A DNA stretch of 64,000 nt from Sipunculus nudus (taxonomy: Eukaryota > Annelida > Sipuncula > Golfingiida > Sipunculidae): positions 42,972,362 to 43,036,361 of the forward strand of contig CM049307.1 of NCBI GenBank assembly GCA_026874595.1, given 5' to 3'. Shown here in pieces: positions 47,960-60,730 of the stretch; within the stretch, counting starts at the first letter, position 1; every line of letters starts with the position of its first letter. A program made the position numbers and the translations under genes. Under the pieces are notes generated by a model that saw only the letters and a program-made list of their open reading frames with translations, ran no database searches and was not told where the DNA came from.

Positions 47960-48720
47960 GTGCCCGTATCAAACTGAAGTCTACAAATAACTCCTTCTCT
48001 GAAACGATATGGCCAAATTGTTTAATATCGCACAGAAATGATCCTAGGGTAGTGCTTTCTGAAGTTTGTTCAAATGGTCTCAGTTCAGTGACTTTTGCCT
48101 AAGTTATGGGAAGCTGAATTTAGTCATATGACATAGCAGCCCATTTTAGCTAAGTGGCTAAAAAAATCTTCTTCTCAAAAACCACTGGGCCAAATTCTTA
48201 AATCTCACACATTAATTATCCTTAGATGTTGATAATTCAAGTTTGTTCAAATGGTCTCAGTTCAGTGACTTTTGGCTAAGATGTGGGAAGCTGAATTTAG
48301 TCATATGCTGTAACAGCCCATTTTAGCTAAGTGGCTACAAAAATCTTCTCAAAAACCACTGGGCCAAATTTTTAAATCTCACACATTAATTATTCTTAGA
48401 TGTTGATAATTCAAGTTTGTTCAAATGGTCTCAGTTCAGTGACTTTTGGCTGAGTTATGGGAAGCTGAATTTAGTCATATGCCGTAACAGCCCATTTTAG
48501 CTAAGTGGCTACGAAAATCTTCTTCTCAAAAACCACTGGGCCAAATTCTTAAATCTCACACATTAATTATCCTTAGATGTTGACAATTCAAGTTTGTTCA
48601 AATGGTTTTGGTTCAATGATTTTTGGCTGAATTATGGGAAGCTGAACTTTGCCATTTTGCTGTATTTTCCCATATGAATTATAAACCTACAAAACGTTTT
48701 TTGACTAATGATACTGAGGC
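47960..48720. repeat. ~177-bp tandem repeat, about four copies
   Basis: accactgggccaaattctta starts at 48181, 48355 (one variant base) and 48532, with a diverged earlier copy. Landmarks ggtctcagttcagtgacttt and cccattttagctaagtggct recur in each. Confidence 0.9.
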
Positions 48721-49556
48721 CAGTTTGTTTAATATTTTGCAAGAATAATTCCCTGAATAATTCTTATAATAATTGTCTTTTATGGTTCCAAAGAATGAAT
48801 TTTGGCTGATTTATAAAGATTGAATTGAGTCATTTTACCATATATGTTAGCTGTGTGATGCTGTTACATCTAGCCTGGCACCAGTTTATCAGCATTTATT
48901 ACATCATGCCACTAGACATTTAGATTTCAGGTTATCTTTGGTTAATATTGACAAGAAAGTTTTTTTTAAAAGCTTTTAAAAAATTTAGATTTATGATTTA
49001 AGTTATTCATCATACCAGGCAATGTTACAATCATGGATATTCAGCTCTCTGTGGCTATATAAAGACAACTGTACGTGGATTATAAATTATTGGTATCCCC
49101 ACTCAACTTAATTCAAGACTTTGCCATCAGTGAGATATATCTGTACTTTAAATTTGCATTCAGTATGCATCCGTAATAATTTTACATATATTCCTGATTT
49201 CTTTTTTATAAAAAGTCAGCTGAAAAGCATTTTGTATTGGGAAAATAAATTTTAAAGTTATTTCAAGTAGGGACCACTTTTGTGTTCAGATGGCAGCACT
49301 TGGTTTACCATTGGCAGATTGCCAGTGCCTTGATGTTGGCCATAAGCCAAGATGATGTCAGCTCTATTAATAGTTTTAGCACAGTGCCAGGATTGGAAGA
49401 AGTGCAGCCGGTTATAGGTCTCGAGTTCACTCAGTGCAGGAGTTGCATTCTATTTATAGCTTTGGCAGACTGCTCACTGCATCATATTTGGCACCAAAGC
49501 TAAGCCTGAATCTATTTATAGCTTTGGCAGACTGCCAACTGTGTCAGATTATGCAA

Positions 49557-49645
49557 CAGGTCAAGAGTTCACTCAGTGCAGCCAGGTACAGGTCAAAAGT
49601 TCACTCAGTCTAGCCAGGTGCAGGTCAAGAGTTCACTCAGTGCAG
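49557..49645. repeat. 32-bp tandem repeat, three copies
   Basis: caggtcaagagttcactcag followed by tgcagccaggta, with small changes. Upstream (49.26-49.55 kb) are related pieces such as agctttggcagactgc. Confidence 0.88.
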
Positions 49646-50498
49646 TAGCTTGAGGCGGCAATTTGTCACAGGTCACTCGGGGGCAACTGCCTTACTCACC
49701 TAAGCCTTGTCAGCCCAGTGCATCAAACTCTGGGGAAGTTTGATGTACTGGACTGATATTTTGACCTGTCTATGCATCTTTGATGGTATTCTTATTTACA
49801 AAACAGGTGGTGCCACGTACATTGACTTTTGCACAGTGTATGTGCCTGCTTATTTCTATAGAGGAATTTGATATATCAGTCTGAAAATTGGCATATGTGT
49901 ATATCTCTGATAGCTTCAAAGTATACAAGACTGGTGGTGCCAGCTACAATCGTTTTTGTGTTGTGTGCACCCATGCCAGAATTTCAGCAGTGATGTTTGT
50001 GTAATTGTTTCTTATTCAAAATGTTTAGTACTTTCATTGTTCATATACATGAAAAGTAATGTTCCAGCATTAAAGCATTATACCTGGTGTATTTCCCAAT
50101 GCACAGGTTCACATTAGGCCTGTAGGCCTTGTTTCCCTTTGTTTCTCTGCTGAACTTTCAAAACCCAGGAGAACTGTTTTGACCCATTTCTATCTTGACA
50201 TCTCATCAATGTTGTTGCAGTGAACACTAATTGGAGTGAACAATTCAACAAAATGTAAATGAGACACTAATATATGTACACATGTATACACTGCAACACA
50301 GGCATGTCATGGCCAATCATCCAGTAAATTTATACACTGTAAGAGATAAAATATAACAAACTGGCCATCATCACATTTGGACCAATCAAATTCCCTGACT
50401 TTCCCCTGATTTTACACATTTTTTCTCAAATTTTCAGATTTAAAAAAAGAAACTGATTAACATAGTTCCTCCCCCCCTCCCCAAGTTCTAGGATTGCA

Positions 50499-50647
50499 TA
50501 CCCATACTCAGCCATATACCCCTGACAGCACACATACCAGGTATTCAGGTGATATAAAGGTGATATACTGGTAAGTGTATCCCTGCTAACCCTTCACTCA
50601 CTGCCTCACCTTTGATCATGTATTACCTGCCTACCATCTGATTTAAT
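50499..50647. repeat. Dispersed ~150-bp direct repeat, copy 2
   Basis: Same orientation as copy 1 with a few substitutions and a small deletion. The flanks differ, so each copy is a separate insertion or a short segmental duplication. Confidence 0.95.
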
Positions 50648-51056
50648 CATTTGAAACTCTGAGAAGCTGACCTGACACAGGAAATAAGCACACTTCAACT
50701 TGCTGGTAATAGACAGCTTTAACTAAGTAAACAAGGTGTATGACTATAGGGATACTCTGGCAAACATGTACCGATTAGACAGGAGACAAGGCCTCTATCT
50801 GAAAGTTCCACTACAATATACAGACCATCTTGATGGAGACAGACTGTGCTGCACACAGCTGCTCTTTTAAATTTTATGGTTCTGTTTTTGCTGCTACATT
50901 ACTTTTCCTAGTTCCAAATATGTATGTCTGTGTCTTGTCATGCCTATAAGTGTTAAAATATCTGACAGCAACTTTGCAAATATTTGACTCTGTCATAAAC
51001 TGAAAGGAGATTCCTAAGCTTAACTGTATGAACTAATATCTATCTGAAATGGGTGG

Positions 51057-51060
<4 letters not shown>

Positions 51061-51141
<81 letters not shown>
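51061..51141. repeat. (TA)n microsatellite, about 40 units
   Basis: An uninterrupted TA run of about 80 bases, the longest in the window and long enough to extrude as a cruciform. Confidence 0.98.
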
Positions 51142-51144
<3 letters not shown>

Positions 51145-51614
51145 ATACCTGAATCTTTAAAAAAATATTCCGACTCATAAGTCAAAAAGAACTAGTCCGG
51201 CTGCTACTATTGAACATTCAGACTGCATTCTAGTGAGTGAACTAGGGACCCAGGTATGCTCCATAAGCAGTGGTCAACACAGTCTCTATACTGACTCGCT
51301 GGTGTGGCCTGAGGTCCATTATCCCCACTGTCTGCATATTTCCACTCTTGCAGTGCTACACGAGCTTGCCACAGGCACAGCTATGTTTGTTTACATGCTA
51401 AGCCAATTAGATTTCTTCCACCAGTTCTGCAGATTTGTTTAAACCAGAGCAAATCAGATTTTAGTTTATCCATCACAAACTGACTGTGTGTTTGGCACCT
51501 TGCCAAACCTGCCAGGAGGTCACGCGGTGTTTTCAGAGAGTTGGACTAAGAGGTTTTGACACTCAGCTGAATTTGTCAAGAAGGTTATTTTTTAAAGAAA
51601 TTTTACAGAATGAC

Positions 51615-52490
51615 GGTCCTGTGACCTTAACCAATGACATTGTGACCAAGAAATCTGAGAAATTATTATCCTTGAACTTGCAGCATTTAGATTATCGTAA
51701 CAAATCTTTCAAAAAAAGTTGGTCCTGTGACCTTTACCTCTGACTAGCTATAGGTAGAGACAGAGTTCTTCCACTTCCACTTCTTCCAGTTAGGACAAGT
51801 AAGCCATGTGTGAAAGATGGATAGTTTGGGATGAAAAGTTTGATTTACAGTGCATCCACAATCATTTTCAAGATGGGGCTCCTGCCACCCTCACCTTTGA
51901 CCTCTGGACTCTGATAATCAAAATGTATCTTACTTAAGTAGTTGGTCATTTATAAATCAAGTTTGAAGCCAATCTGTCTGGCCTAAAGAGAATTATCATC
52001 CATAAACTAATTTGTAAATGAATGGACCTAGTGACCTTGACCTTTGACACTGACCCCCAAATCGAAAAGAATCTTCCCCTATTGGCATGTGAGTAATATC
52101 TTGAAGATGGGAGGTTTGTGATGAAAAGATTGGCTTGAAATACATACACATTCCTTTTAAAGAAATGGGTCCTGTGACCTTGACCATTGGACCTTAAATG
52201 GACAGGGTTCTTACTTTAGTGGTGAGCTATGTATCAGTTAGGCTTGAAACCAATATGTCAAACTAAACTGGAGTTATCATCTTGAAACTAATTTGTGAAC
52301 AGATGGTCCCTGTGATATTGACCTTGTGACTCCAAATTTATTTTTGCTCTCCTGATACTGGCAAAACAGCTAAATGTGCAAGATGGAAAGTTTGGGATGA
52401 AAAGCTTGGGTTAAAGCCAGGCAAAATCTTTTTAAATAAGCAAGACAGATAGACAGACAGACAGGGTTATTACTATATAGGGCATCCACT
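51615..52490. repeat. ~145-bp diverged tandem repeat with cctgtgaccttgacc landmark
   Basis: The landmark recurs near 51618, 51721, 51877, 52022, 52167 and 52305, with gaaaagyttgg-type strings between. It ends in a gacagacagacag run at about 52446-52464. The type resembles repeats I remember from marine invertebrate genomes. Confidence 0.75.
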
Positions 52491-52559
52491 AGTGATCAAT
52501 AAACACACCAGGTTTTGGGACACTAGATGGAGTCAAAGCTGAGCAACTGACATGATTGT

Positions 52560-52965
52560 TGTCCTTTTATAGTAAAAAAAAAAATTGTAAAAATAATAAA
52601 AAAAACAGGTGGCGCCACCACTTTTCTGTAAATGACAACTAGTCATGGTCAATATTCAAGGCAAGATTCATGACAATCCATGCATTAATTATCAAGATAT
52701 TGGAGGTTTTGTATCAAATTTTTTATAATTCTGGAGGGGGCAGGGGATGGGACTTAAAGCCCCATAGCTCAAAGGATATAGGTTGCAGTGACCTAATTTT
52801 AGGTTTCCAAGGAGATACTTTATGGTCCTCCCAAGATCTTTAGTTACAGGCTTCTAGGGTCCGTGGTAACAATTTGTGCCCTGCTAATGGACGGCCAGAC
52901 GGATGAGAGACAAAGCGCCATACCTATACCTCAGTTTACTTACAGTTAGCTTAACTAAAAATGGA
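52560..52965. repeat. Family 2 fragment with GGTGGCGCCACC
   Basis: The palindrome is at 52608-52619 after a poly(A)-rich stretch. Then come ccatagctcaaaggatatag, cctaattttaggtttccaag and a decayed end acttacagttagcttaacta. Confidence 0.8.
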
Positions 52966-55724
52966 AGCCAAATGGATTTTGACTACATTTAAACAAAAAT
53001 TGTTAAAAAAAAAATTACTTTGCAGTGCAGGGTTATAGCTTGATTAATTTCAGTGAAGGCTACATTTACAGGCATTGGTGGGAGGCAAGTGGGAGGTGGT
53101 CATGCTGGGGGTCCAGCTGGACAGGGGTGGTTGAGCGGACTATAACACTATACTAAACACACACGGGTATTGAGTCCACTTTTATTTAGCTCTTTGAAAT
53201 ACTTAATTATGCAAGAATTATTATTTACGACAGTCTTTTAACAGTGGAAAAACGTGCTCATAGGTATATGGTACAGGTTTTCAACTTTCAAGTGATATTA
53301 ATGTTTATTTTTAACTATCAATTGTACAAAATATCCTCTGAAAATTCTCCTAAAATTCCCTGTGGATTCTCTAGATCTTTGTGGATTCTCTGGCTTTTAG
53401 GTAGATTTTCAAACCCGAACTTTCTGTATGTGCACTGTGACCTTAACTCCGCAATAAGCCAAGCACAGAGTTGAGTCTTAGGTATTCCACATTTCATTAT
53501 GCATAAATTATGTCATAATGTCAAATATTTACACTAGGTGCACATACTCTGTTTCAGAATATGTAAGCTTTATCTTTGCATTGTTCTATGTGTTATAACT
53601 ATTTTTTTAATAAATAATTTGCCTCTCAATTGATTCAATTTTGTAAACATACTTATGATGAACATATTAAATGCAGCTTGGTGTAATAAATGACCAAAGT
53701 TTTATTGCTGGTAGCTTGGTTTTGACATTCTTAAAGATCTTTTGTGCTGGTAGGTGGATTGCAAATGTTAGCTTAGTGCCGGCTGACAGAAGCAAATCCT
53801 GGCTGACTCAAACAAGTGCCGACTAGTGATGCTAATACCCTTATGTGGTGAATGAATCTGTAACAGTTGCAACTATCTAAAAAGGGTGTGAAAAGCACTG
53901 AATATTTGATGCATGTAGTTGTGACCTCTTAAGGCCAGACTTTTTTAATTTTTCTGTTTACAAACCCGCCGACCTCCGATTTCCTCATTTCAGAAAAAAA
54001 AATAAAATTGGCATTTTGACTTTTTTTACCTTTTATATTGCGTCGCTGAATGCAACACGGTTGTTGACAAATGAAATGTTTAGTGACCGTGTTTATTAGA
54101 TCACTTCAAATGTTAGAACTCTTATGATTGGCTAATAAGGTCACTTTCATAATGACAGATGGAGAGTTTAAGCCAATCACAATAGGGTATCCGTGGGCCA
54201 TAAATGCAATTGATTGGCCATCAAGTAGTCAAAATATTCAGCAGGGAAATTGAGAATTCTTGGAGAGTTTTCAAAGTTCGTTTTCTGCACTACAGTACAT
54301 TTTCAAACCAGCGTTTAGGTCATATTTACCTCGTTAAACATTTTTTTATACATAGATGTGAATTAGAAAAGAAAATTAGTTTGGTTGCATAGCGGCTTTA
54401 CCAGCTTGCCACTGTTAATAACTTGCTGGATATACAAACAAATTTACTTCTTAAGACTAATTATTGCACTCAAAGTCAGACGCTATTTATTACTGCAAAT
54501 TGGCTAAGTTTTACAAGTTTACTCTTAAAAAATATTATAACTTGTCAAAACTTAAAAACATAGTCTTGTAACGCTTAAAAGAAAATTACTGAACAGATGA
54601 AATTATATACTGCATGAGGTCGTCATGTACTCTTAGAAAACTCCAGGAACTCACCGGGTTTCTGCAGTATTTTCGACTATCTGTAGTGTTAGTTGCACGG
54701 GTTTATGTAAAGCGTTGGCTTTGCGGGTATTTTTATAGTCAAAACAAGCTAAAATGAAAGTCATTTAAAATGCAGAAACTTTGAAAAGATTCATTTTATT
54801 GTTCCAAATGGATGTGATGGAAGCTTTGTTGTGTATGGATGCCGAAAAGTTATAACGGACTGACAGTGACCAAGTGACGGCATATTAAACTGAGTATGGT
54901 ACGTACTGTCACGGCTGTGGTAAGAAATGCAGTTCTCTATTAATAAATAAAGATTATTAATACTTTTTTAAATTTTAAAATAGTTGAATAATTCAATGTT
55001 ATCTCCAATGGAAACCTCATTTTATTAGCAGTTGTTGTATATTCAAAGGACTATCAAACATGCGCAACACCAAAAAGCAAAATTGTCATGAATAAAACAA
55101 CTCGCGTTCCATGTTGTTGTCATGTTGACATTTGATAAACAATAGGGGAATAGCTGAAAGTCGCATATTGTCGTTGTTATTGTCATTCACAACTGAAAAT
55201 TAAAAACTGCATTCTATCATGCTAGCAGTGAATATTAAGTATTCTCCTTGCATATCTGACAAAAATATATTATTTTGTATTTGTATAAGTATTTGACTGG
55301 TCTTTAATTTGTAAAAGTTTATAAAATAGGCAGTTCACTTGGCAGTGACAGTGACTGAAGTTTTATTTCAGGTGTGTATGAAATAATATTTAAGTTTTAT
55401 GGTTTAAACTTTTATTTGTCATTATTTTACCTTCAATGACATTTGAATGGCTTGAAAAAACATGGCACACGCATGATTCATGTGGAAAACTCAAGAGGAT
55501 GATGATAATATTTTAATTTTTATATATTATTTATATATTTTATACAGGTTTATATAGTGCCATTTAAATATGAATTTTATAACTCAACTGTACAATACAG
55601 GATTCACGAACACAAGTATCCAGGTTTGTTCCAATTTTTTTTTTTTTCCTACCTCCACCTATCACTTTTGTCAATCATGTTCGTAAACCAAAGAATTAAA
55701 AAAGTCTGGCCTAATTTAAATGTA
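52966..55724. other. No confident gene; upstream/intergenic DNA
   Basis: AT-rich DNA. A plus-strand donor-like string (gtcacggctgtggtaagaaa, about 54905-54930) follows an ATG in a short open frame, too weak to call an exon. A cgccgacctccgattt string near 53970 may belong to a dispersed repeat. Confidence 0.35.
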
Positions 55725-57629
55725 CCGTATTTATGCGTGTACAGGACGACAAATTTTATCCTAAAAATATTTGGCAAAGAAGGGGGGCCGGCTTATACAA
55801 AGGTACAAGTTTTTTGGTGTCCTCAGGGCCGCCGAGGATAATTTACGGCAATCAGCATTATTACGTCGGTCGAACTGGACGGCGTGAATATCCGTGATCA
55901 TGTCCGTATGGTGGTAATGTACACTCAATAAAGAACATTACAGTGCTTTGTTTTTGTTTATATTTATCGTTTATACATCAGATTTACATGCGCACATAGT
56001 TAAATAATTGATAAGAAAAGGTTTGCCTTGCCGCATTGACACAGGAATTTTAACGGAATCAATATATGAAAGCCCTTTTGACAGTAGAGCCAGTGATTTC
56101 CCGCGATAGCGGGCGGAATCGCGGAACTGACAGACCGAAACGGAATTCCCAATCCTGAAAATATATAAGTTTAAAGTATATTTTGCCAAAAATTTCTTGG
56201 CAAATCACTTTGTCGATATAATATAATTGTCGATGCGGCTATCAGCTTGCGGGGCTTACCCATGTACTCAAGATCCGAGAATACAGCGCTCGCGCAAGGG
56301 ATGCTGGGAACTTGCTAATGCCATCCAGTAGCACGTAATATGCATATTAATACAGGGATGAATTTTTCATATGGTGCCGTATTTACCGCGTAAAATGTTC
56401 ACGAGTCCAGTGAATGCGGCCGCTGTCAGCTGGCTTGCACACTGACATACACGGAGACTCGCACATGGTACTTCGATTACAAGACAACCAGTAGCGCGTT
56501 ATAATTATAAAAAAGAAGCGGCCTTTCCTCAGGTGACGCGAAATTCAATGTTTGTCAAGCTTGTATTATCGGACTACGCCAAGAAATGAATTTATTATAA
56601 CGGGTCAACTGAGTTCAAGAAAGGGACCGAGTTTCCGCGGGATATAAATATGACGAATTTCCTCACAATTTTATAACGAAACCCTGGATTTGGTGCGTAT
56701 ATCCTCTTAGGAAATGATCTTTTAAATAGTACCCGAATGGAAACCCTAGTTTCTACAAGGTAGAATTGAACTTGCACACAGTTAAAATGTCGTAAAATAA
56801 CGTAGTTCACGAAAGTCCTACTGGGTCATTACCTAATTACGTTTTTCCTGCCTCACTGTACAACGGAATAATTTCGAACCTGACCGACGTCATTTAAGCA
56901 AACGTGATACATTTTGTATGGAAAATTTGGTGACTGTGACATGGTTGTGGACAGGCCAGGAAAATGTAATTTTCGATAGTTAAAGATTAACACGGAATAA
57001 TAAATGAGGTAGCCTGGTTAAGTAGAGCATCATGGAAGCCTTGGTTTCCTGCGCTGTCACTTGTCTACCTTAAGCCACTTATAAACGTGGACGCTGAAAT
57101 GCAGTGGGTGTTTGGGGTGATCTCCCTCAAATTATGCAGAAGACTGACATTTCTTTGAAATAAATTTATCTTTGTTAAAGAGGAAGGTTTCAATGCCCTG
57201 TAATGCACATTCTCTTGACATGTTAATTCTTAGTGAGTGCCATTTCCTGGATAATAATTTATTACCCAAAATAAAATTTGGGCCCTAAAATTGACCCTTT
57301 GATGTCTCTTATGATATTAATTTGAATTGTTGCATAATACTCATTCTTTGATATGTTTAATTAATTCCGTTTTGGTCTACTCCATACCTTTCTATATTAC
57401 TTTCCTGTTTTCACTTGTAGCATCATGAAAAAAAAAATATACCACTGACCATTTTAAGAATATAAAATTTCAATCATCAGTGTTAAAGTGATCCTTATGC
57501 TAACAAAGTGAGCTTCAGTAGCTGGCAGCTCCAACTTTAGATGCTGAAAAATAATTTGAACCAAAATTTGAGGCTCAACATTGGGGGTCGTCTTATATAC
57601 GGGGTCGTCTTATACACACATAAATACGG
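55725..57629. mobile_element. TIR-bounded segment, possible Tc1/mariner-type element (1.9 kb)
   Basis: Left end TA then CCGTATTTATGCGTGTACAG with GACGAC after it. The right end is its inverse: GTCGTC, then TTATACACACATAAATACGG, then TA. The inverted repeats are about 26 bp with four mismatches and TA flanks both sides. The right end has an extra duplicated gtcgtcttata. No open frame long enough for a transposase exists. The interior 55.85-57.0 kb is unusually CpG-rich and includes a hairpin CCGCGAT/ATCGCGG at 56101-56124. Confidence 0.55.
56260..56600 (-). other. Alternative candidate first exon/promoter region of the CCSER gene
   Basis: The minus strand has ACATGG followed by gtaagcccc at 56260/56259. 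The DNA on its 5' side (56270-56700) is among the most CpG-dense in the window, with clusters such as cagcgctcgcgcaag and gaatgcggccgctg. CpG density can mark a promoter or young DNA. The stretch lies inside a TIR-bounded segment, so it may be transposon sequence. The 5' limit is arbitrary. Confidence 0.2.
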
Positions 57630-58944
57630 TAATTGATTTTTAAGGTCTAATGACTGTAAAACTACCTTTGTTCAATTAAACTTTAAAATACATTAAATCA
57701 ACATTTTATTATTTTAGGGCAATACTTTGACTGTTACCTTCAAATCCATTCTTTTTTTTTATTTTTTTGCATGTACCAAGCTGAAGCCCACATAATTTGG
57801 TCCCAGTACTGCTGTACTGCACACAGTCAGTTGTTATGACATAACCAGCACTGTGTGTACAATGATCCATGTGCTGTTCAGGGATATACAGGTATTTATA
57901 AGAACACATGTGCGTATTACTTTACCATATATGAACAAAGTCTAAATAAAATGAAATACCTGAGATAACTTTTGGGTTCCCCCTTTTGCAAATATAGACT
58001 GCATGGGGCTTATTATCTCACCTAAATGCATATGGATGGTGACTGAAATGTACAATCAGATTTAAATTACAATTTAGTCACCCACAACACTGCTAAAGTA
58101 AGTACATGCTGGTATTGTTGACCATGGTTAGCCCTACAGCCTACTACCAGAGTCTGCACTACAGATTGGCTGAAGCACTGTATTCATGACAACCCGACTC
58201 AGTAGCCAATGATAATTGGGCTTGTAAGCCTACTTAGTTATGATACAAGCAAACGAGGAATGCATCGCAGTGGTCTTCCATCAGGTTACATTCATATTGT
58301 GGTACAAAGCCCACAATCTAACATTATGCTATGAATGATGAATTAACACAAGGAAATATATGAACCCACAACCCAATCTGAAACCCTGTCTCTATGGTAA
58401 CAAGTCATATCCTGAATAGCATACAAGTTGGCTGTGTCCAGTATCCAGTGAGAGCCATGACTGTATTCATGCAGTTAGAAATTCAACAAACATGCAGAGG
58501 GTTTGACCAATATGCTGAGTAAAAACAGAAATTTTTTGCTCGTGTTTTGAGTTGTTAGAAAGTATACTAAAAATGCTAAAAGATTGGTCTGGTTTAAACC
58601 ACTTTGCTTCAATAAAATTCTGAACATGTATTGAAATTTCTCCCTTTTTAACATTTCTTCAATGAAGACAAATTTAATAAACCACTTTTAAACCTCCTCT
58701 TCCTTTAAAAAAAAAAGATTGTGAAAGAGAAATATAAGTGACCTGCCGCAAACTGGCAGTACAAATTCTTAATTTTTCCCTCGAATCAAGTTTGATGAGG
58801 TCTTATTTTTATATGAATCTTATAAAATGTGTGCATGTGGATGTAATCATCAAATAAGCTCCATGTGGGAGCAAAAAAACATAAGGACAGACCATCAGAA
58901 AGTAAGCCACCTTCAGGCTTGTAGTGGTCAAGAGTTGACAGTGC
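57630..58944. other. No gene or repeat recognised
   Basis: AT-rich sequence between two mobile elements, without a supported feature. Confidence 0.4.
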
Positions 58945-58947
58945 TTA

Positions 58948-59236
58948 GGCCAAAAAAAAATAAAGGTATGGTTCTCAGGCACCGCCCGCATCAATTTTAA
59001 CCCCCTGCATCAAAAATTTTTATTTTTCATCTTTCAAGAAGATAAATAATACAATTTATGTAGTGTTTTTACCTGTTTAGCAATAAAAATTGTTATTTTC
59101 ATGCTTTTCCCTGATCATACTGCATTTTTATCGAAACATACAAAAAAAAGGTAAAAAAATAAATACCGCCCGCCCGCACTGATTTCAAGTTCTGAAAAAA
59201 AGTGCCTGAGAACCATACCTTTTTTATTTTTTGGCC
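58948..59236. mobile_element. Complete MITE, 289 bp, with TTA target-site duplication
   Basis: Flanked by TTA at 58945-58947 and 59237-59239. The terminal inverted repeats read GGCCAAAAAA... and share GGTATGGTTCTCAGGCAC, about 36 bp with small length differences in the A/T runs. There is no coding capacity. A truncated relative lies at 46829-47044. The 3-bp duplication may suggest a PIF/Harbinger-like mobiliser (inference). Confidence 0.88.
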
Positions 59237-59954
59237 TTATAATACAAGTTACATTCATACAACGTTGTGGATGAGTGAACCAGTGATTAATCTGCAAGCA
59301 CTTGCACAAGCTATGAATGAAATGACCAAAAACAAGTTTTTTTTGCTCATAATACACCCAAAAGGTCAGATATGGCTTTTTAAATAGTGTAAAACACACT
59401 ATTTGAGTGTGCACTATGAAACTCGATTGAATCCTGCATCACTGTACACATGAACAGAGGACCCACCTATGGGGGTCAGCACTATAAGTGAGAAGATAAT
59501 ACACTAGACATGTCAGATATTCTAGGTAATTGTCAAAAGTACTGCATTATTTGAAGTAGTTAATTAGCCACCAAAAGATCATATACTATTTGGTCTTTCC
59601 ATTGTATTAAATTATCCTGTCTAAACTATTCAAAACTGGGTAGTTGTTAAGAGTTTGGCGTTCATGTCCGCTCAGTCAAATCAGGTGTCGCATAAAGTGT
59701 TGTTTCCTGACAAAGGCAGATACATCATATTTTCCCCAAGAAATTCCCGTATTTCATTTTGCTAATACCTGGAGTTTATTATATTAGAGGAGGAGGGGTC
59801 CGGGAAACCTGGGTTAACCACCAGGGCTGGGGCGTGGGGGCAGGGCATCCAAAATATGTTAAATCCAGTTGTTCAAATACAAAATGGGTTTCATTTATGC
59901 TATAGATGAAGTTTCACACGCAGCTATAAATGAACAAAAATCTCCTTAACTTGT

Positions 59955-60110
59955 ATCTCGTCTTCAAGGCTCAGTTGGCTGCATGTAAGGCTCCTACTCT
60001 AGAGATGGAAGGTTTGATTCCTAAATCAGTAAAATTCTGATATTCACTGATAGTTCATGTTTGAGTAGGTGAAATGAGTGAAGGGACAGATGAACTAAGA
60101 AAATGAGAAG
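59955..60110 (+). mobile_element. tRNA-derived SINE-like element
   Basis: ggctcagttggctgcatgta matches an A box and D arm; ggtttgattcct about 40 bases later is a near-consensus B box. The acceptor stem does not pair, so it is not a functional tRNA. The 3' limit is approximate. Confidence 0.5.
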
Positions 60111-60476
60111 AGGCTTATTTATATTTTCATGTTCCTGAAAAAAGAATTAATTCTTAAAATAACATGCTCCCAAAATTTGGCACTAATGTAGAATAACAGT
60201 TAACACACACCTCTATGAGGCACGACAATTGCATGAACAGAAAATGTTTTTATAACCATCTTTTTCTGTGTTAATTTTGTCACTTATTTTCAACTGCCTC
60301 TTACTTCTTCATTTTATTAATTCTGATCACCATTACGTCCGTCTGTATACGGACATAGCTAATGCGCGAATGATTCTACATTCGCTCCCAAAAATGTTGT
60401 GTTTTTCCTTTCATTATGTGTGACCCTGGTTGATGGTCGCGCTGCAGTTGTTTCCCTTATCAGCTTATGTCGCGTG

Positions 60477-60507
60477 CATGACTGAGTCTGAGCCCGTCTC
60501 AGTCATG
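60477..60507. other. Perfect 10-bp hairpin CATGACTGAG/CTCAGTCATG
   Basis: Two inverted arms separated by 11 bases, in the relatively CpG-rich stretch downstream of the candidate first exon. A second small hairpin, GTCCGT/ACGGAC, lies at about 60339-60356. Confidence 0.9.
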
Positions 60508-60730
60508 GTACAGGACAACCTTCAGGCAAGTCGGCAAGTCACCTGTACTGCAGTTTTACCAAAAAGATTTCTACATATGTGAACTCCTTGGTGTCAGCCT
60601 AAAACTAAGAAGTCCGACCATTTAAATGGTAACCACCTGTTTTGACAAAAAATTATCCTATCATAATTAACACTGATTAACCTTACGCGATATCTTGATT
60701 ATATATTTAAAAAATAGGATCTATACTTAC

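Noticed and set aside
54880-54930. ATG with a short open frame and a gtaaga donor on the plus strand
   Set aside because: Only eight codons and no continuing exon found; insufficient for a divergent gene call.
59955-60020. tRNA-like sequence with good A and B boxes (plus strand)
   Set aside because: No pairing acceptor stem; called a SINE instead.
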